A stretch of 64,000 bases of DNA from Siccirubricoccus deserti. GTDB lineage: Bacteria; Pseudomonadota; Alphaproteobacteria; Acetobacterales; Acetobacteraceae. The stretch spans positions 159,971 to 223,970 of the forward strand of contig NZ_JACOMF010000005.1 of assembly GCF_014283215.1 (NCBI RefSeq). Reading direction: 5' to 3'. The notes beneath the pieces were generated by a model, which saw only the letters and a list, made by a program, of their open reading frames with translations, ran no database searches and was not told the DNA's origin. How positions within the stretch are numbered: the stretch's first letter is position 1; the number at the start of each line of letters is the position of its first letter. The translations under genes and the position numbers were made by a program. Shown here piece by piece: positions 1-8,650 of the stretch.

Positions 1-731
1 TGAAGCCGCTGACCACCACCGGCCAGGTGCTGGCGGCGCACCGCCGCGGCACCGGGCGGCACGGCCCGGCGACGCTGTTCGACCACACCGCCTATTATGC
101 CACGGATGCCGAGGGACGGCCAAGCTGGATGGCCGGGGAGGCGTTGCCGACGCTCCGCCTCGGCGCCCGGCTGGAGGATGCGAAATCCGCCTTCGATGGC
201 TACTCCGACGCGCCGGACGCGCCCTATGTCGATTGCCACGCCTGGCATTTCACCCCGTCGAGCTTCGCGCTGCTGGTCCTGGAACTGGGTGAAGTAGGGG
301 TCGCGGATTGGCGGGTGGACTGGATTCGCCCGGAGCCGGCGGTGGAGTTCCTGGTCCACCTCCGCCGCGGCCGGCAGCGCTTCGCCTCGGCCGAGGCGCG
401 GGAGGCAGCGCGACTCGACCTGCTCAAGGCGGCATTGCTGGAAGTCCGGGCGCAGACCGACTGGATGGTGGCACCGGTGCCGGCGCCGGCCGCGCCGCCC
501 CCATCGGAGCCGCTCGGCCCGCGGCTGGAGGCGATCGAGGCGCGGTTGCGGGTGATCTCCGAGTCGCAACTGCCGGAGATCGCCACGACCGCTGCCTGGG
601 CACGCCAAGCGATGCGGCCGGCCCGCGCGGCCTGGCGACAGATCATGCCGCTGCGCCGGCTGGTGGCGCGGCTACGTGGCCGGGCTGACGCAACCACGCT
701 CAGTATGGACCGGAGAACGAAACTACCATAA
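1..731 (+). CDS. C-terminal part of a methyltransferase-like protein (cut by window edge)
   Basis: The reading frame is open from the first bases of the window, so the start lies upstream; a GTG at 27 is only an internal codon. The visible part has a segment around HAWHFTPSSF that I associate with the tail of class I SAM-dependent methyltransferase-like proteins of surface-polysaccharide loci. A proline-rich linker and a helical, arginine-rich C-terminus ending near LVARLRGR follow. The SAM-binding core is not in view, so the function is inferred from this tail only. Coding status is much surer than function. A short inverted repeat follows 36 bases after the stop. Confidence 0.55.
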   Translation, partial: KPLTTTGQVLAAHRRGTGRHGPATLFDHTAYYATDAEGRPSWMAGEALPTLRLGARLEDAKSAFDGYSDAPDAPYVDCHAWHFTPSSFALLVLELGEVGVADWRVDWIRPEPAVEFLVHLRRGRQRFASAEAREAARLDLLKAALLEVRAQTDWMVAPVPAPAAPPPSEPLGPRLEAIEARLRVISESQLPEIATTAAWARQAMRPARAAWRQIMPLRRLVARLRGRADATTLSMDRRTKLP

Positions 732-766
732 GTTGCGTCGGGGCGCGTACCTGATGCGTCGCGGCA

Positions 767-786
767 ACAGGGAAGCGTTTCCCTGT
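767..786 (+). terminator. Perfect 8-bp inverted repeat after the first gene
   Basis: ACAGGGAA and TTCCCTGT flank a 4-base loop, 36 bases downstream of the stop at 731. No U-tract follows, so it could be a weak terminator or a protein-binding palindrome. The rest of 732-974 shows nothing recognisable. Confidence 0.35.
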
Positions 787-974
787 ACAAAGTATTGCGA
801 TGCCAACTCGGTCTTGCTTTGCCGGCCGTGCAGCGTGTACGGCTTGCATGCAGGACGCACACCGTCCGCCTGGTCTTTGGAGCAGCCTGGGAGCCGTGGC
901 GTGGGGACGCCGCGGGTCTGGTGGGGGCAGGCTTCGGAAATCCGGTGGCCCAAGACGTGACGGAGCGGTAGGGG

Positions 975-2438
975 ATGCCCAAAGGGCGATCGACGGGTCA
1001 ACAGACCACCCATGTGGCGTCGCAGGCCGGGAGACGGCCAGCCAGACGCTTCGGCCAGCCGGCCATGCTGCTGTCCACCCTGGCCTTGCTGGCCGCCTGC
1101 GGTCAGCAGGCAGCGCAGCACCGGGGACCGGGCGGCCATGTGGCGGTGACCCATGGCAATTACAACCGCCCATCCAGCTACAACCCACCCGGCCCCTCTC
1201 ATGATCCCTGGGGCCCCTGGATCCGTGACGCCAGCCGCCGCTTCGACGTGCCGGAGCGCTGGATCCGCGAGGTGATGCGCCAGGAATCCGCCGGCCGCGT
1301 CGGCGCGACCAGCCCGGTCGGCGCCATGGGGCTGATGCAGGTGATGCCCGGCACCTACCGCGAGCTGCAGGCGCGCTACGGCCTGGGGTCCGACCCCTAC
1401 CATCCCTACGACAGCATCATGGCCGGCACCGCCTACATCCGGGAGATGTACGACCTCTACGGCTCGCCCGCCTTCCTCGCCGCCTACAACGCGGGTCCGC
1501 GGCGCCTGGAGGATTACCTCTGGAACAGCCGCGGGTTGCCGGCCGAGACGCGGAACTACGTCGCCCGCATCGGTCCCAACATCGTGTCGTCCCACCCCAG
1601 CCGTCGGGCGGCGCCGGAGATCTACGCCGCCGCCGAGATCCCGCTGCGCATCCCAGCCGGCCCGCGGCGGATGGACAGCGCCACCATGCTGGCGCTGCGC
1701 GAGCAGCGGCAGGCACTGGACCCCGGCGTGCAGATGGCGCAGTTGCCGCCGGGCCCGGTGGTGCGGATGGACCCGATCCCGGATGGCAGCACCACGCCGC
1801 CGCCGGTCCAGGTCGCCTCGCTGGGCGACAGCATCCCGCTGGGCGGCAGCGTGGTCCGGATGGATCCGATTCCGGATGGCAGCACGCCGGAAGGCGCCGC
1901 CCGCATCGCAGAGGCCGATGCACCGGAGCCGCCGCCGCGCAGCGTCGCCGCGCCGGCCCTGCCGCCGCCGCGCGCCCCGGCGACCTCGCACCCGACCCGG
2001 CTTGCCAGCGCCGCCCTGCCGCCGCCGGTGCCGCGTGGCGCCGCGGCCCGCGCCGCCCCGGTCACCACGCCGCGCCAAGCCTTCGCCAGCGCTCCGGCCG
2101 CGCCGTCGCGCAGCGGCATCGGCTTCATGGGCACCGCCCATGCGGCAACCCCGCCGGCGACGCTGCGCCAGGCCGTGGCGCGTCCCGCCGCGGCGCCGGC
2201 CGGCGGCTGGGCAGTGCAGGTCGGCGCCTTCGCCCGCCAGGACCAGGCCCGCGGCGCCGCCAGCAGCGCGGCCGGGGCTGCCGGCGGGCGGGCCCAGGTC
2301 CAGCCGGTGGTCCAGGGCCGCACCACGCTCTACCGCGCCCGGGTGACTGGCCTGACCCAGCCCGCGGCCCAGGCGACCTGCGACCGGCTGCGGCGCAGCG
2401 GTGCCTGCATGGTGCTGTCGCCCGACGTCCAGGGCTGA
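975..2438 (+). CDS. Lytic transglycosylase lipoprotein with SLT and SPOR domains
   Basis: A periplasmic enzyme that cleaves the glycan strands of peptidoglycan and probably binds denuded glycan at the division site. A hydrophobic segment ends in the lipobox LAAC with Cys near residue 42. An SLT domain follows at roughly 75-190, with the catalytic Glu in RQESAG (near 104) and the usual GLMQVMPGT and AYNAGP motifs. A long Pro/Ala-rich linker comes next, and the last ~75 residues form a SPOR domain (GGWAVQVGAF onward). The linker holds two copies of VVRMDPIPDGST, 31 residues apart. ATG 975 is preceded by TAGGGG; ATG 1065 would give a shorter signal peptide. A hairpin follows the stop. Confidence 0.88.
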   Translation: MPKGRSTGQQTTHVASQAGRRPARRFGQPAMLLSTLALLAACGQQAAQHRGPGGHVAVTHGNYNRPSSYNPPGPSHDPWGPWIRDASRRFDVPERWIREVMRQESAGRVGATSPVGAMGLMQVMPGTYRELQARYGLGSDPYHPYDSIMAGTAYIREMYDLYGSPAFLAAYNAGPRRLEDYLWNSRGLPAETRNYVARIGPNIVSSHPSRRAAPEIYAAAEIPLRIPAGPRRMDSATMLALREQRQALDPGVQMAQLPPGPVVRMDPIPDGSTTPPPVQVASLGDSIPLGGSVVRMDPIPDGSTPEGAARIAEADAPEPPPRSVAAPALPPPRAPATSHPTRLASAALPPPVPRGAAARAAPVTTPRQAFASAPAAPSRSGIGFMGTAHAATPPATLRQAVARPAAAPAGGWAVQVGAFARQDQARGAASSAAGAAGGRAQVQPVVQGRTTLYRARVTGLTQPAAQATCDRLRRSGACMVLSPDVQG

Positions 2439-2441
2439 AGC

Positions 2442-2463
2442 CGCCGGCGCTGCGGCGCCGGCG
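2442..2463 (+). terminator. Terminator-like hairpin after the SLT-SPOR gene
   Basis: A 9-bp perfect GC stem (CGCCGGCGC pairing with GCGCCGGCG) with loop TGCG starts three bases after the stop at 2438. No U-run follows, as is common for intrinsic-like terminators in very GC-rich genomes. Confidence 0.5.
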
Positions 2464-2487
2464 TGGCGCCTCAATTGTCCTGCGCTG

Positions 2488-2520
2488 GCGGATTGCGTTC
2501 AGACATGAACGCCGATCCGC
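2488..2520. repeat. 33-nt hairpin repeat, copy A
   Basis: Outer arms GCGGAT and ATCCGC enclose the inner stem GCGTTCA/TGAACGC with loop GACA. The same 33-nt framework occurs at 21030-21062 and 33444-33476, with a different inner stem. It lies between the SLT-SPOR gene and the acidic-protein gene. Confidence 0.55.
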
Positions 2521-2647
2521 GATAGCCTGCGCGCGCTGGCCATGCCATGCGGCTGGCATTCATCCTGCCGGTCCGAGCCCGTCGCCGGCCGACGGCTTGC
2601 CCCATCCATGGCTGGTACCGTGTGCCAACCGATCGGAGAGGTTCCGC

Positions 2648-2863
2648 ATGTCCACCCCGCCCCGCGATGCCGATCCCGCTCCAGAAGCGGCCGAGCCATG
2701 GTCCTTCCGCCTGAGCGGCGGAGGCGAGGATGGCGAGGACTTCGATGAGGAAGACGAGGAGGATGAGGACGAGGAGGACGAGGAGGAAGACGACGGCGAC
2801 GACGACGATGACGATGATGACGACCCGGACTTCGACGAGGACGAGGATGAGGAGGAGGATTAG
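2648..2863 (+). CDS. Small, extremely acidic protein
   Basis: A 71-residue protein. ATG 2648 is chosen because GGAGAG lies seven bases upstream. The first 26 residues are ordinary (MSTPPRDADP, then PWSFRLSGGG). Of the last 45 residues, 40 are Asp or Glu, including a run of nine Asp, with only Gly, Phe and Pro interrupting. There is no signal peptide or membrane segment, so it should be a disordered cytoplasmic polyanion. I know of no assigned function; cation buffering, nucleic-acid mimicry or chaperoning of basic proteins are guesses. The GAN codon run makes the opposite strand look like a membrane protein, which is an artefact. Confidence 0.72.
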   Translation: MSTPPRDADPAPEAAEPWSFRLSGGGEDGEDFDEEDEEDEDEEDEEEDDGDDDDDDDDDPDFDEDEDEEED

Positions 2864-2949
2864 CCGCGGCGGCTGACCGCGCCCCCCTTGTCGTCCAGGG
2901 CTGCCTCGCTCAGGGTGGCTGCCGCCTGAGAACAACAGGGAGGATGTCC

Positions 2950-5088
2950 ATGTCAGCCGATGCCGTGTCCGGAGTGCGGGCCGAGGATCCCATTGATTTC
3001 GCCTCGCTCGATGCCCTGGTGCGGCCGCGTTCGGTGGCGGTCATCGGCGCTTCGGACGAGCCGGCTCGCATCGGCGGCCGGCCCATCGCCTATATGCGGG
3101 AGCGGGGCTTCGCCGGCGCGCTCTGGCCGGTGAACCCGAAGCGGCCAACGGTGCAGGGGCTGCCGGCCTTCGCCTCGGTCGCCGCCCTGCCGTCGGCGCC
3201 CGATGTGGCGATCATCGCGGTGCCGGCGGCGCTGGCGATCGACACGCTGGAGGAGCTGGGCAGCAAGGGCTGCCGCGCCGTCATCTGCTTCACCGCCGGC
3301 TTCGCCGAGATGGACGAGGCCGGCGCCGCGGCGCAGGAGAAGCTGACCGCCATCGCCCGGCGCCACGGCATCCGCCTGCTCGGGCCGAACTGCCTCGGCG
3401 TCTTCAACGACGCCATCCAATTTTACGGGACCTTCACCGCCAGCTTCGAAAAGGGCTGGCCGATCCCCGGGCGGATCGGCATCGCCTCGCAATCCGGCGC
3501 CTATGGCACGCATATGTTCGCCGCCGCGCTCGATCGCGGGCTCGGCACCCAGGTGGTGATCACCACCGGCAACGAGGCCGAGGTGGCGCTGGGCGACGTA
3601 CTTGGCTGGATGGCGCAGGCGCCGGAGGTGGACGTCATCTGCGCCTATGCCGAGGGCATCCGGGAAAGCCGGCGCTTCCTCGCGGCGCTGGAGCTGGCGC
3701 GGCGCAACCGCAAGCCGATCGTCATGATGAAGGTCGGCCGCAGCCAGCTCGGCGGCGCTGCGGCGCAATCCCACACCGCCTCCATCGCCGGCGACGATGG
3801 CGTGACCCAGGCGGTGCTGGACGAGTTCGGCGTGGTTCGCGCCCGCACCACGGAGGAGATGCTGGACATCGCCTATGCGGCGACCAAGCGCATCTACCCC
3901 GCGCGCAACACCCTCGGCGTGCTGACCGTCTCGGGTGGCGCCGGCGTGCTGATCTCGGATGCCGCGGAGGCGGCCGGCGTGGCGATGCCGCCGATGCCGG
4001 AGGAGGCGCAGGCGAAGCTCCGCGCCCTGGTGCCCTTCTGCGCCCCGCGCAACCCGGTGGATTGCACCGCCCAGGTGACCAACGACCTGTCGCTGATCAC
4101 CCGCTTCGCCGAGAGCGTCGCCGAGGATGGCGGCTATACCTCCATCCTGTCGTTCTGGTCGCAGACCGCGGCGGGGCGGAGCGTCGGGCCGAAGCTGCAG
4201 GAGCAGATGCGCGCGGTGCGGGCGAAGTACCCCGACCGGCTCTGGGTGATGTCGATGCTCGCCCCGGAGAAGATCCGCGACTACGAGGCGGATGGCTGGA
4301 TCTGCTTCGAGGATCCCTCCCGCGCCGTGGTGGCGATCGAGGCAATGGGCCGCTTCGGGGCCGCATTCGCCAAGCCCGAGGCGGCGGCGGTGCCGCTGCC
4401 CAAGGTGACGCTGCCGGAGACCACCCCCTCCGAGGCGGTGGCCAAGGCACTGCTGGCCGAGGCCGGGGTGCCGGCGGTGCCGGAACACGCGGCGCCGGAC
4501 ACCGAAGCGGCGGTCGCCGCGGCGGAGGCCATTGGCTACCCGGTGGTGCTGAAGATCCTGAGCCCCGACATCCTCCACAAGAGCGAGATCGGCGGCGTGT
4601 TGCTGGATGTCGCCAATGCCGACCAGGTGCGTCAGGGCTTCGCCATCCTGCTCGACCGCGCGAAGCATCATGCGCCGGCGGCACGGATCGAAGGCGTGCT
4701 GGTGGCGAAGCAGATCAAGGGCGCGGTCGAGATGGCGCTCGGCGTGTTCCGCGACCCGGTGTTCGGGCCGGTGGCGATGGTCGGGCTTGGCGGCATCTTC
4801 ATCGAGATCCTGAAGGACGTCGCCTTCCGCCGCTGCCCCTTCGACACCGCGGAGGCGGAGCGGATGATCCGCGGGCTGCGCGGCTTCCCGCTGCTGGATG
4901 GCGCGCGCGGCCGGCCGAAGGCGGATGTCGCGGCGCTGGCCAGGGCGCTGTCTTCATTGTCGGCCTTCGCCGCGGCGGCCGGGCCGCGGCTGGCAGGGGT
5001 CGATGTGAACCCGCTGCTGGTACTGCCGGCAGGGCAGGGCTGCTACGCCGCGGATGCGGTGATCGAACTCGCCGGGGAGGGCCATTGA
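2950..5088 (+). CDS. Acyl-CoA synthetase, NDP-forming (acetate-CoA ligase family)
   Basis: Converts an acid plus CoA to acyl-CoA with NTP hydrolysis, through a phosphohistidine intermediate. The N-terminal CoA-binding Rossmann domain begins at RPRSVAVIGAS. Two ligase-CoA/succinyl-CoA-synthetase-like domains follow, the second containing SQSHTAS-type motifs. A C-terminal ATP-grasp domain starts near YPVVLKILSPDILHKSEIGG and ends at VDVNPLLVLP. All parts are fused in one ~712-residue chain, the usual single-chain layout. ATG 2950 lies six bases after GGGAGG; ATG 2944 abuts that site and is less likely. A MaoC-type hydratase begins three bases after the stop, so the pair probably activates and hydrates the same acid. 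The substrate cannot be told. Confidence 0.88.
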   Translation: MSADAVSGVRAEDPIDFASLDALVRPRSVAVIGASDEPARIGGRPIAYMRERGFAGALWPVNPKRPTVQGLPAFASVAALPSAPDVAIIAVPAALAIDTLEELGSKGCRAVICFTAGFAEMDEAGAAAQEKLTAIARRHGIRLLGPNCLGVFNDAIQFYGTFTASFEKGWPIPGRIGIASQSGAYGTHMFAAALDRGLGTQVVITTGNEAEVALGDVLGWMAQAPEVDVICAYAEGIRESRRFLAALELARRNRKPIVMMKVGRSQLGGAAAQSHTASIAGDDGVTQAVLDEFGVVRARTTEEMLDIAYAATKRIYPARNTLGVLTVSGGAGVLISDAAEAAGVAMPPMPEEAQAKLRALVPFCAPRNPVDCTAQVTNDLSLITRFAESVAEDGGYTSILSFWSQTAAGRSVGPKLQEQMRAVRAKYPDRLWVMSMLAPEKIRDYEADGWICFEDPSRAVVAIEAMGRFGAAFAKPEAAAVPLPKVTLPETTPSEAVAKALLAEAGVPAVPEHAAPDTEAAVAAAEAIGYPVVLKILSPDILHKSEIGGVLLDVANADQVRQGFAILLDRAKHHAPAARIEGVLVAKQIKGAVEMALGVFRDPVFGPVAMVGLGGIFIEILKDVAFRRCPFDTAEAERMIRGLRGFPLLDGARGRPKADVAALARALSSLSAFAAAAGPRLAGVDVNPLLVLPAGQGCYAADAVIELAGEGH

Positions 5089-5091
5089 GCA

Positions 5092-5949
5092 ATGCCGATC
5101 GTCTACGACAAGCTGATCAACTACCCGATTCCCGAGGTGCGGCAGCGGCTGCGCTGGCAGGATGTGGCGCTCTATAATTTCTCCGTCGGTCTCGGCCAGG
5201 ACCCGATGGACGAGAAGCAGCTCGACTTCGTCTATGAGCCGCGGCTGAAGGTGATGCCTTCCATGCCGGTGGTGCTCGGCTCGCCCGGCTTCTGGTCGCG
5301 CAACCCGGATACCGGGATCGACTGGGTGAAGATCGTGCATGGCGAGCAGGGGCTGACCCTGCACAAGCCGCTGCCGACCGAGGGCGAGATCATCGGCCGT
5401 TCCCGCATCACCGGCATCGTCGACCGCGGCGCGGGCAAGGGCGCGCTGATGTATTCCGAGCGCGAGGTGGTGGATGCCGCCACCGGCGAGAGGCTGGCGA
5501 CCCTGACCTCCACCAGCTTCCTGCGCGGCGATGGCGGCTTCGGCGGCCCGGCCGGGCCGGTGCAGCAGCCGCATCCGGAGCCCGAGCGGGCGCCGGACGT
5601 CACGCTGGAGCTGGCGACGCGGCCGGAGCAGGCGCTGGTCTACCGGCTCAACAGCGACCTCAATCCGCTGCACATCGACCCGCAGGTGGCGAAGGCCGCC
5701 GGCTTCCCGCGGCCGATCCTGCACGGGCTCTGCACCTTCGGCACCGTCTGCCATGCGCTGCTGCGAAGCCTCTGCGACTACGACACCACCCGCTTCGGCC
5801 GGATGAACCTGCGCTTCTCCTCCCCGGTCTATCCGGGCGAGACCATCCGCACGGAGATCTGGCACGAAGAAGGCGGCGCCGCCTTCCGTGCCCGGGTGGT
5901 GGAGCGCGACAAGGTGGTGGTCAGCAACGGGCTGTTCCGCTTAGCCTGA
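5092..5949 (+). CDS. MaoC-family enoyl-CoA hydratase (hydratase-2 type)
   Basis: Adds water to a trans-2-enoyl-CoA, as in the hydratase-2 part of multifunctional enzyme 2. The double hot-dog layout fits 285 residues: an N-terminal half with degenerate motifs and a C-terminal half with the signature YRLNSDLNPLHIDP (about residues 183-196), in which Asp and His are the catalytic pair, followed by AGFPRPILHGLCTFG. It is translationally linked to the acyl-CoA synthetase upstream. The product should be a 3-hydroxyacyl-CoA; the chain type is unknown. Confidence 0.87.
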   Translation: MPIVYDKLINYPIPEVRQRLRWQDVALYNFSVGLGQDPMDEKQLDFVYEPRLKVMPSMPVVLGSPGFWSRNPDTGIDWVKIVHGEQGLTLHKPLPTEGEIIGRSRITGIVDRGAGKGALMYSEREVVDAATGERLATLTSTSFLRGDGGFGGPAGPVQQPHPEPERAPDVTLELATRPEQALVYRLNSDLNPLHIDPQVAKAAGFPRPILHGLCTFGTVCHALLRSLCDYDTTRFGRMNLRFSSPVYPGETIRTEIWHEEGGAAFRARVVERDKVVVSNGLFRLA

Positions 5950-5955
5950 TGCCGG

Positions 5956-5985
5956 CGGCGGTCGATCGGCCATGATCGACCGCCG
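5956..5985. terminator. Bidirectional terminator-like hairpin between convergent genes
   Basis: A 12-bp perfect stem (CGGCGGTCGATC pairing with GATCGACCGCCG) with loop GGCCAT sits in the 42-base gap between the MaoC hydratase (+) and the pyruvyl transferase (-). It can fold in transcripts of either strand. Confidence 0.65.
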
Positions 5986-5991
5986 GCAGCA

Positions 5992-7134
5992 TCACCCCAT
6001 CCGGTGCGGCAGGCCGTTCTGCTCCAGGACGAAGCGCATCTTGTCGTAGCGCGGGGCGAACAGCTTGTTGAAGACGTCGTAGGAGGTTTCGGCGATCAGC
6101 CGGTCCGGGTCGATCTCCGCCACCGCGCTCGTGGCGATGGCGGGGATGGCGTGGGTGTCGGCAAGCTCGGCGCAGCGCGCGTCATAGGTCACGAGGATGC
6201 CCGGTACGCCATTGGCCAGCGCGGGCAGCACCCCATGCACCCGGTAGCCGACCGCCAGATCCTGGGTGCGGATGAAGTCGTCGTATTCGCTGACCTTCAG
6301 GAAGAAGAACAGGTCCCCGTAGAGGCGCTCCATCTCGGCGGCGGTGTCCTCGGTCCACCAGCGCTGCTGCAGGAACAGCTTTCTCGCCTGCTGCATGCGT
6401 TCGGCATTGCGGTAGACGAAGGCCTTCTCCTCCACCTCGCCATGCGTGGTCACCCGCAGCGCGAAGCGCCGGGCGAAGCGCAGCAGCATCTCCCGCTGCT
6501 CCTCGCGGTAGCGCTCGACGGAGGTGGCATAGTCCGCGCCGGCCTCGCGCCGGATGGAGAAGGCGACCCGTTCCACCGCGCCGGGCCGGATCTGCAGGTC
6601 GCGCTTGCGGGCGCGGAACAGCGAAGGGCAGCCGACGACCTCGACATTCTTGATGCCGTTCGCAGCCAGCACCTCCGCGGTGAAGGTGCCGCGGACGCCG
6701 ATCAGCGTGCTGCGCTCGGCGACGGTCTTCCAGAAGCGGAGGTTGCGGTCGTCCAGCTGGTATCGGCCGAAGCTGCTGGCCTGGGCGCCGACGCCGATGG
6801 CGAAGATCGGCAGTTGCACGGCATCGAACAACTCCAGCGCCTGGTGCCATTCCATGTTGGAATGGATGAAATTGGAGGCCCGGACCAGGAAGAAGTCGTA
6901 GTTCCTATAGGCTTCGATCTCGGCTTCCGGCGTGTTCTCGATGGCCGTTCCCCTGACTTCGGTCAGGTCGAGCAGCTTCAGGGTCGAATCATAGACCACC
7001 ATGTCGCCGATGTTGAAGTAATTCGTCTCGATTTCGTTTTGGCTCTGGCGGTACCATTGGACGCTGTCGCGCCCGGAGACCTGACCGGCCGGAGAAACTA
7101 TGAGCGCTTTGCCCCCAAGTGGCAGCTGAACCAT
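5992..7134 (-). CDS. Polysaccharide pyruvyl transferase family protein
   Basis: Members transfer pyruvate from phosphoenolpyruvate to sugars of exopolysaccharides or cell-wall polymers. The frame shows the family's GT-B-like pattern: an early NIGD motif (YFNIGDMVVYD), FAIGVGAQ, a GVRGTFTAEVL segment, VVGCPSLF, and a late GYRVHGVLPALANGVPGILV block, where Arg/His are expected to bind the donor. About 380 residues, normal length. ATG 7134 is chosen over GTG 7137 because AGAGGA lies just upstream. It stands alone on the minus strand among fatty-acid genes, with no glycosyltransferase next to it, so its acceptor is unknown. Confidence 0.82.
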   Translation of the reverse strand: MVQLPLGGKALIVSPAGQVSGRDSVQWYRQSQNEIETNYFNIGDMVVYDSTLKLLDLTEVRGTAIENTPEAEIEAYRNYDFFLVRASNFIHSNMEWHQALELFDAVQLPIFAIGVGAQASSFGRYQLDDRNLRFWKTVAERSTLIGVRGTFTAEVLAANGIKNVEVVGCPSLFRARKRDLQIRPGAVERVAFSIRREAGADYATSVERYREEQREMLLRFARRFALRVTTHGEVEEKAFVYRNAERMQQARKLFLQQRWWTEDTAAEMERLYGDLFFFLKVSEYDDFIRTQDLAVGYRVHGVLPALANGVPGILVTYDARCAELADTHAIPAIATSAVAEIDPDRLIAETSYDVFNKLFAPRYDKMRFVLEQNGLPHRMG

Positions 7135-7298
7135 CACTTCCTCTGAAAGACCTGATGGTTGATTCTAACAGATTGCGCCTGCAAGTGCAGGATATCCGTT
7201 CGTCATCGCCTGACGGGGAGCCGCGCCGGGCTGCCGCTGGCATCTGGACCACCGCCGGAGCAGGCGCTAGGACCGGGGGCGGAGATCGAGGAGCGTTC

Positions 7299-7997
7299 AT
7301 GATCAACAAAATCGTGGCCACGGTCGCCGAGGCCCTGGCCGGCGTTAAGGACGGCTCGACGGTGCTGATCGGCGGCTTCGGCTCGGTCGGCCAGCCGGAT
7401 GTGCTGATCGAGGGATTGATCGAGCAGGGCGCCACCAACCTCACCGCCGTATTGAACAATGCCGGCGTCGGCCGCGTCGGCGTGGCGCGGCTGATGGAGC
7501 TGGGCCGGGTGCGGAAGATCATCTGCTCCTTCCCCCGCTCCTCCGACCCGGTGGTGTTCGAGACCTTGTACCGCGAGGGCAAGATCGAGCTGGAGATCGT
7601 GCCGCAGGGCACCCTGGCCGAGCGCATCCGCGCCGCCGGCGCCGGCATCCCCGCCTTCTACACCGCGACCGCGGCCGGCACCCTGCTGGGGAAGGACAAG
7701 GAGAACCGCGAGTTCGACGGGCGGCAATACGTGATGGAGCGGGCGCTGAAGGGCGATGTCGCGCTGGTCGAGGCCTGGGAGGCCGATCGCTGGGGCAACC
7801 TCGTCTACCGGGGCTCGGGCGCCAATTTCAACCCGGTGATGGCGATGGCGGCCGAGCTGACCATCGCCCAGGTGCAGCACATCCGCGAACTCGGCACGCT
7901 GCACCCGCACATGATCATGACACCCGGGGTGTATGTGAACCGCGTGGTCCAGGTGGACCGCGGCGGCGATTGGCTCAAGCCGGAGGGAGAGGCGTGA
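7299..7997 (+). CDS. 3-oxoacid CoA-transferase, subunit A
   Basis: The alpha subunit of a class I CoA-transferase, which moves CoA between succinyl-CoA and a 3-oxo (or related) acid. It carries the glycine-rich GGFGSVGQPDVLIEGL segment for CoA binding and the family block VEAWEADRWGNLVYRGSGANFNP. At 232 residues it is typical. ATG 7299 is chosen because GAGGA lies six bases upstream; the longer open frame to 7119 overlaps the divergent pyruvyl transferase and lacks family similarity. Its stop overlaps the start of subunit B (TGATG). First gene of a five-gene acyl-CoA operon. Confidence 0.9.
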   Translation: MINKIVATVAEALAGVKDGSTVLIGGFGSVGQPDVLIEGLIEQGATNLTAVLNNAGVGRVGVARLMELGRVRKIICSFPRSSDPVVFETLYREGKIELEIVPQGTLAERIRAAGAGIPAFYTATAAGTLLGKDKENREFDGRQYVMERALKGDVALVEAWEADRWGNLVYRGSGANFNPVMAMAAELTIAQVQHIRELGTLHPHMIMTPGVYVNRVVQVDRGGDWLKPEGEA

Positions 7998-8638
7998 TGA
8001 AGCCGTTCACCCGTGACCAGATGGCTGCGCGGCTTGCCGCCGACGTGCCGGAAGGCTGGTGCGTCAACCTCGGCATCGGCATCCCGACCATGGTCGCCAA
8101 CCATGTCCCGCCGGAGCGGGAGGTGATCTTCCAGTCGGAGAACGGTGTCATCGGCATGGGCCCGGCGCCGGCCAAGGGGCAGGAGGATCCCTGGCTGATC
8201 AACGCCGGCAAGCAGCTGATCACCCTGGCCAAGGGCGCCTCCTTCGTCGGTCATGCCGACAGCTTCGCGATGATTCGCGGTGGCCACATCGACCTCTGCG
8301 TGCTCGGCGGCTTCGAGGTGGCGGAGAATGGCGACCTCGCCAATTGGGCCACCAGCGAGAACGACACCGCCCCCGCCGTCGGCGGCGCCATGGACCTCGC
8401 CGCCGGCGCCAAGCGGCTCTGGGTGGTGATGGACCACACCACCAAGGACGGCAGGCCGAAGATCGTCGAGCGCTGCGGCTATCCGCTGACCGGCCTCGGC
8501 TGCGTCAACCGGGTCTACACCAACCTGGCCGTGCTGGACGTGGTGCCCGGCAAGGGCTTCGTCGTGCGCGACCTGGCGCCGGGCTGGAGCCTCGCCGAAG
8601 TGCAGGCCAAATCGGCGGCGACCTTGCACACCAACTGA
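7997..8638 (+). CDS. 3-oxoacid CoA-transferase, subunit B
   Basis: The beta (catalytic) subunit of the same enzyme. The active-site Glu of class I CoA-transferases is present in SENGVIGMGP (about residues 47-56), so this is a real CoA-transferase rather than one of the ring-opening hydrolases that lost it. It also shows NLGIGIPT near the N-terminus and VLGGFEV. At 213 residues it is a normal length. The start overlaps the stop of subunit A by one base, which implies translational coupling. It could serve 3-oxoadipate, acetoacetate or another acid; sequence alone does not decide. Confidence 0.9.
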   Translation: MKPFTRDQMAARLAADVPEGWCVNLGIGIPTMVANHVPPEREVIFQSENGVIGMGPAPAKGQEDPWLINAGKQLITLAKGASFVGHADSFAMIRGGHIDLCVLGGFEVAENGDLANWATSENDTAPAVGGAMDLAAGAKRLWVVMDHTTKDGRPKIVERCGYPLTGLGCVNRVYTNLAVLDVVPGKGFVVRDLAPGWSLAEVQAKSAATLHTN

Positions 8639-8650
8639 GGACACAGGCCA

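Noticed and set aside
2471..2935. Minus-strand frame that looks like a multi-helix membrane protein
   Set aside because: It is the complement of the GAN-codon run of the acidic protein; Val/Leu/Ile arise from the reverse complement of Asp/Glu codons. The + frame has the RBS.
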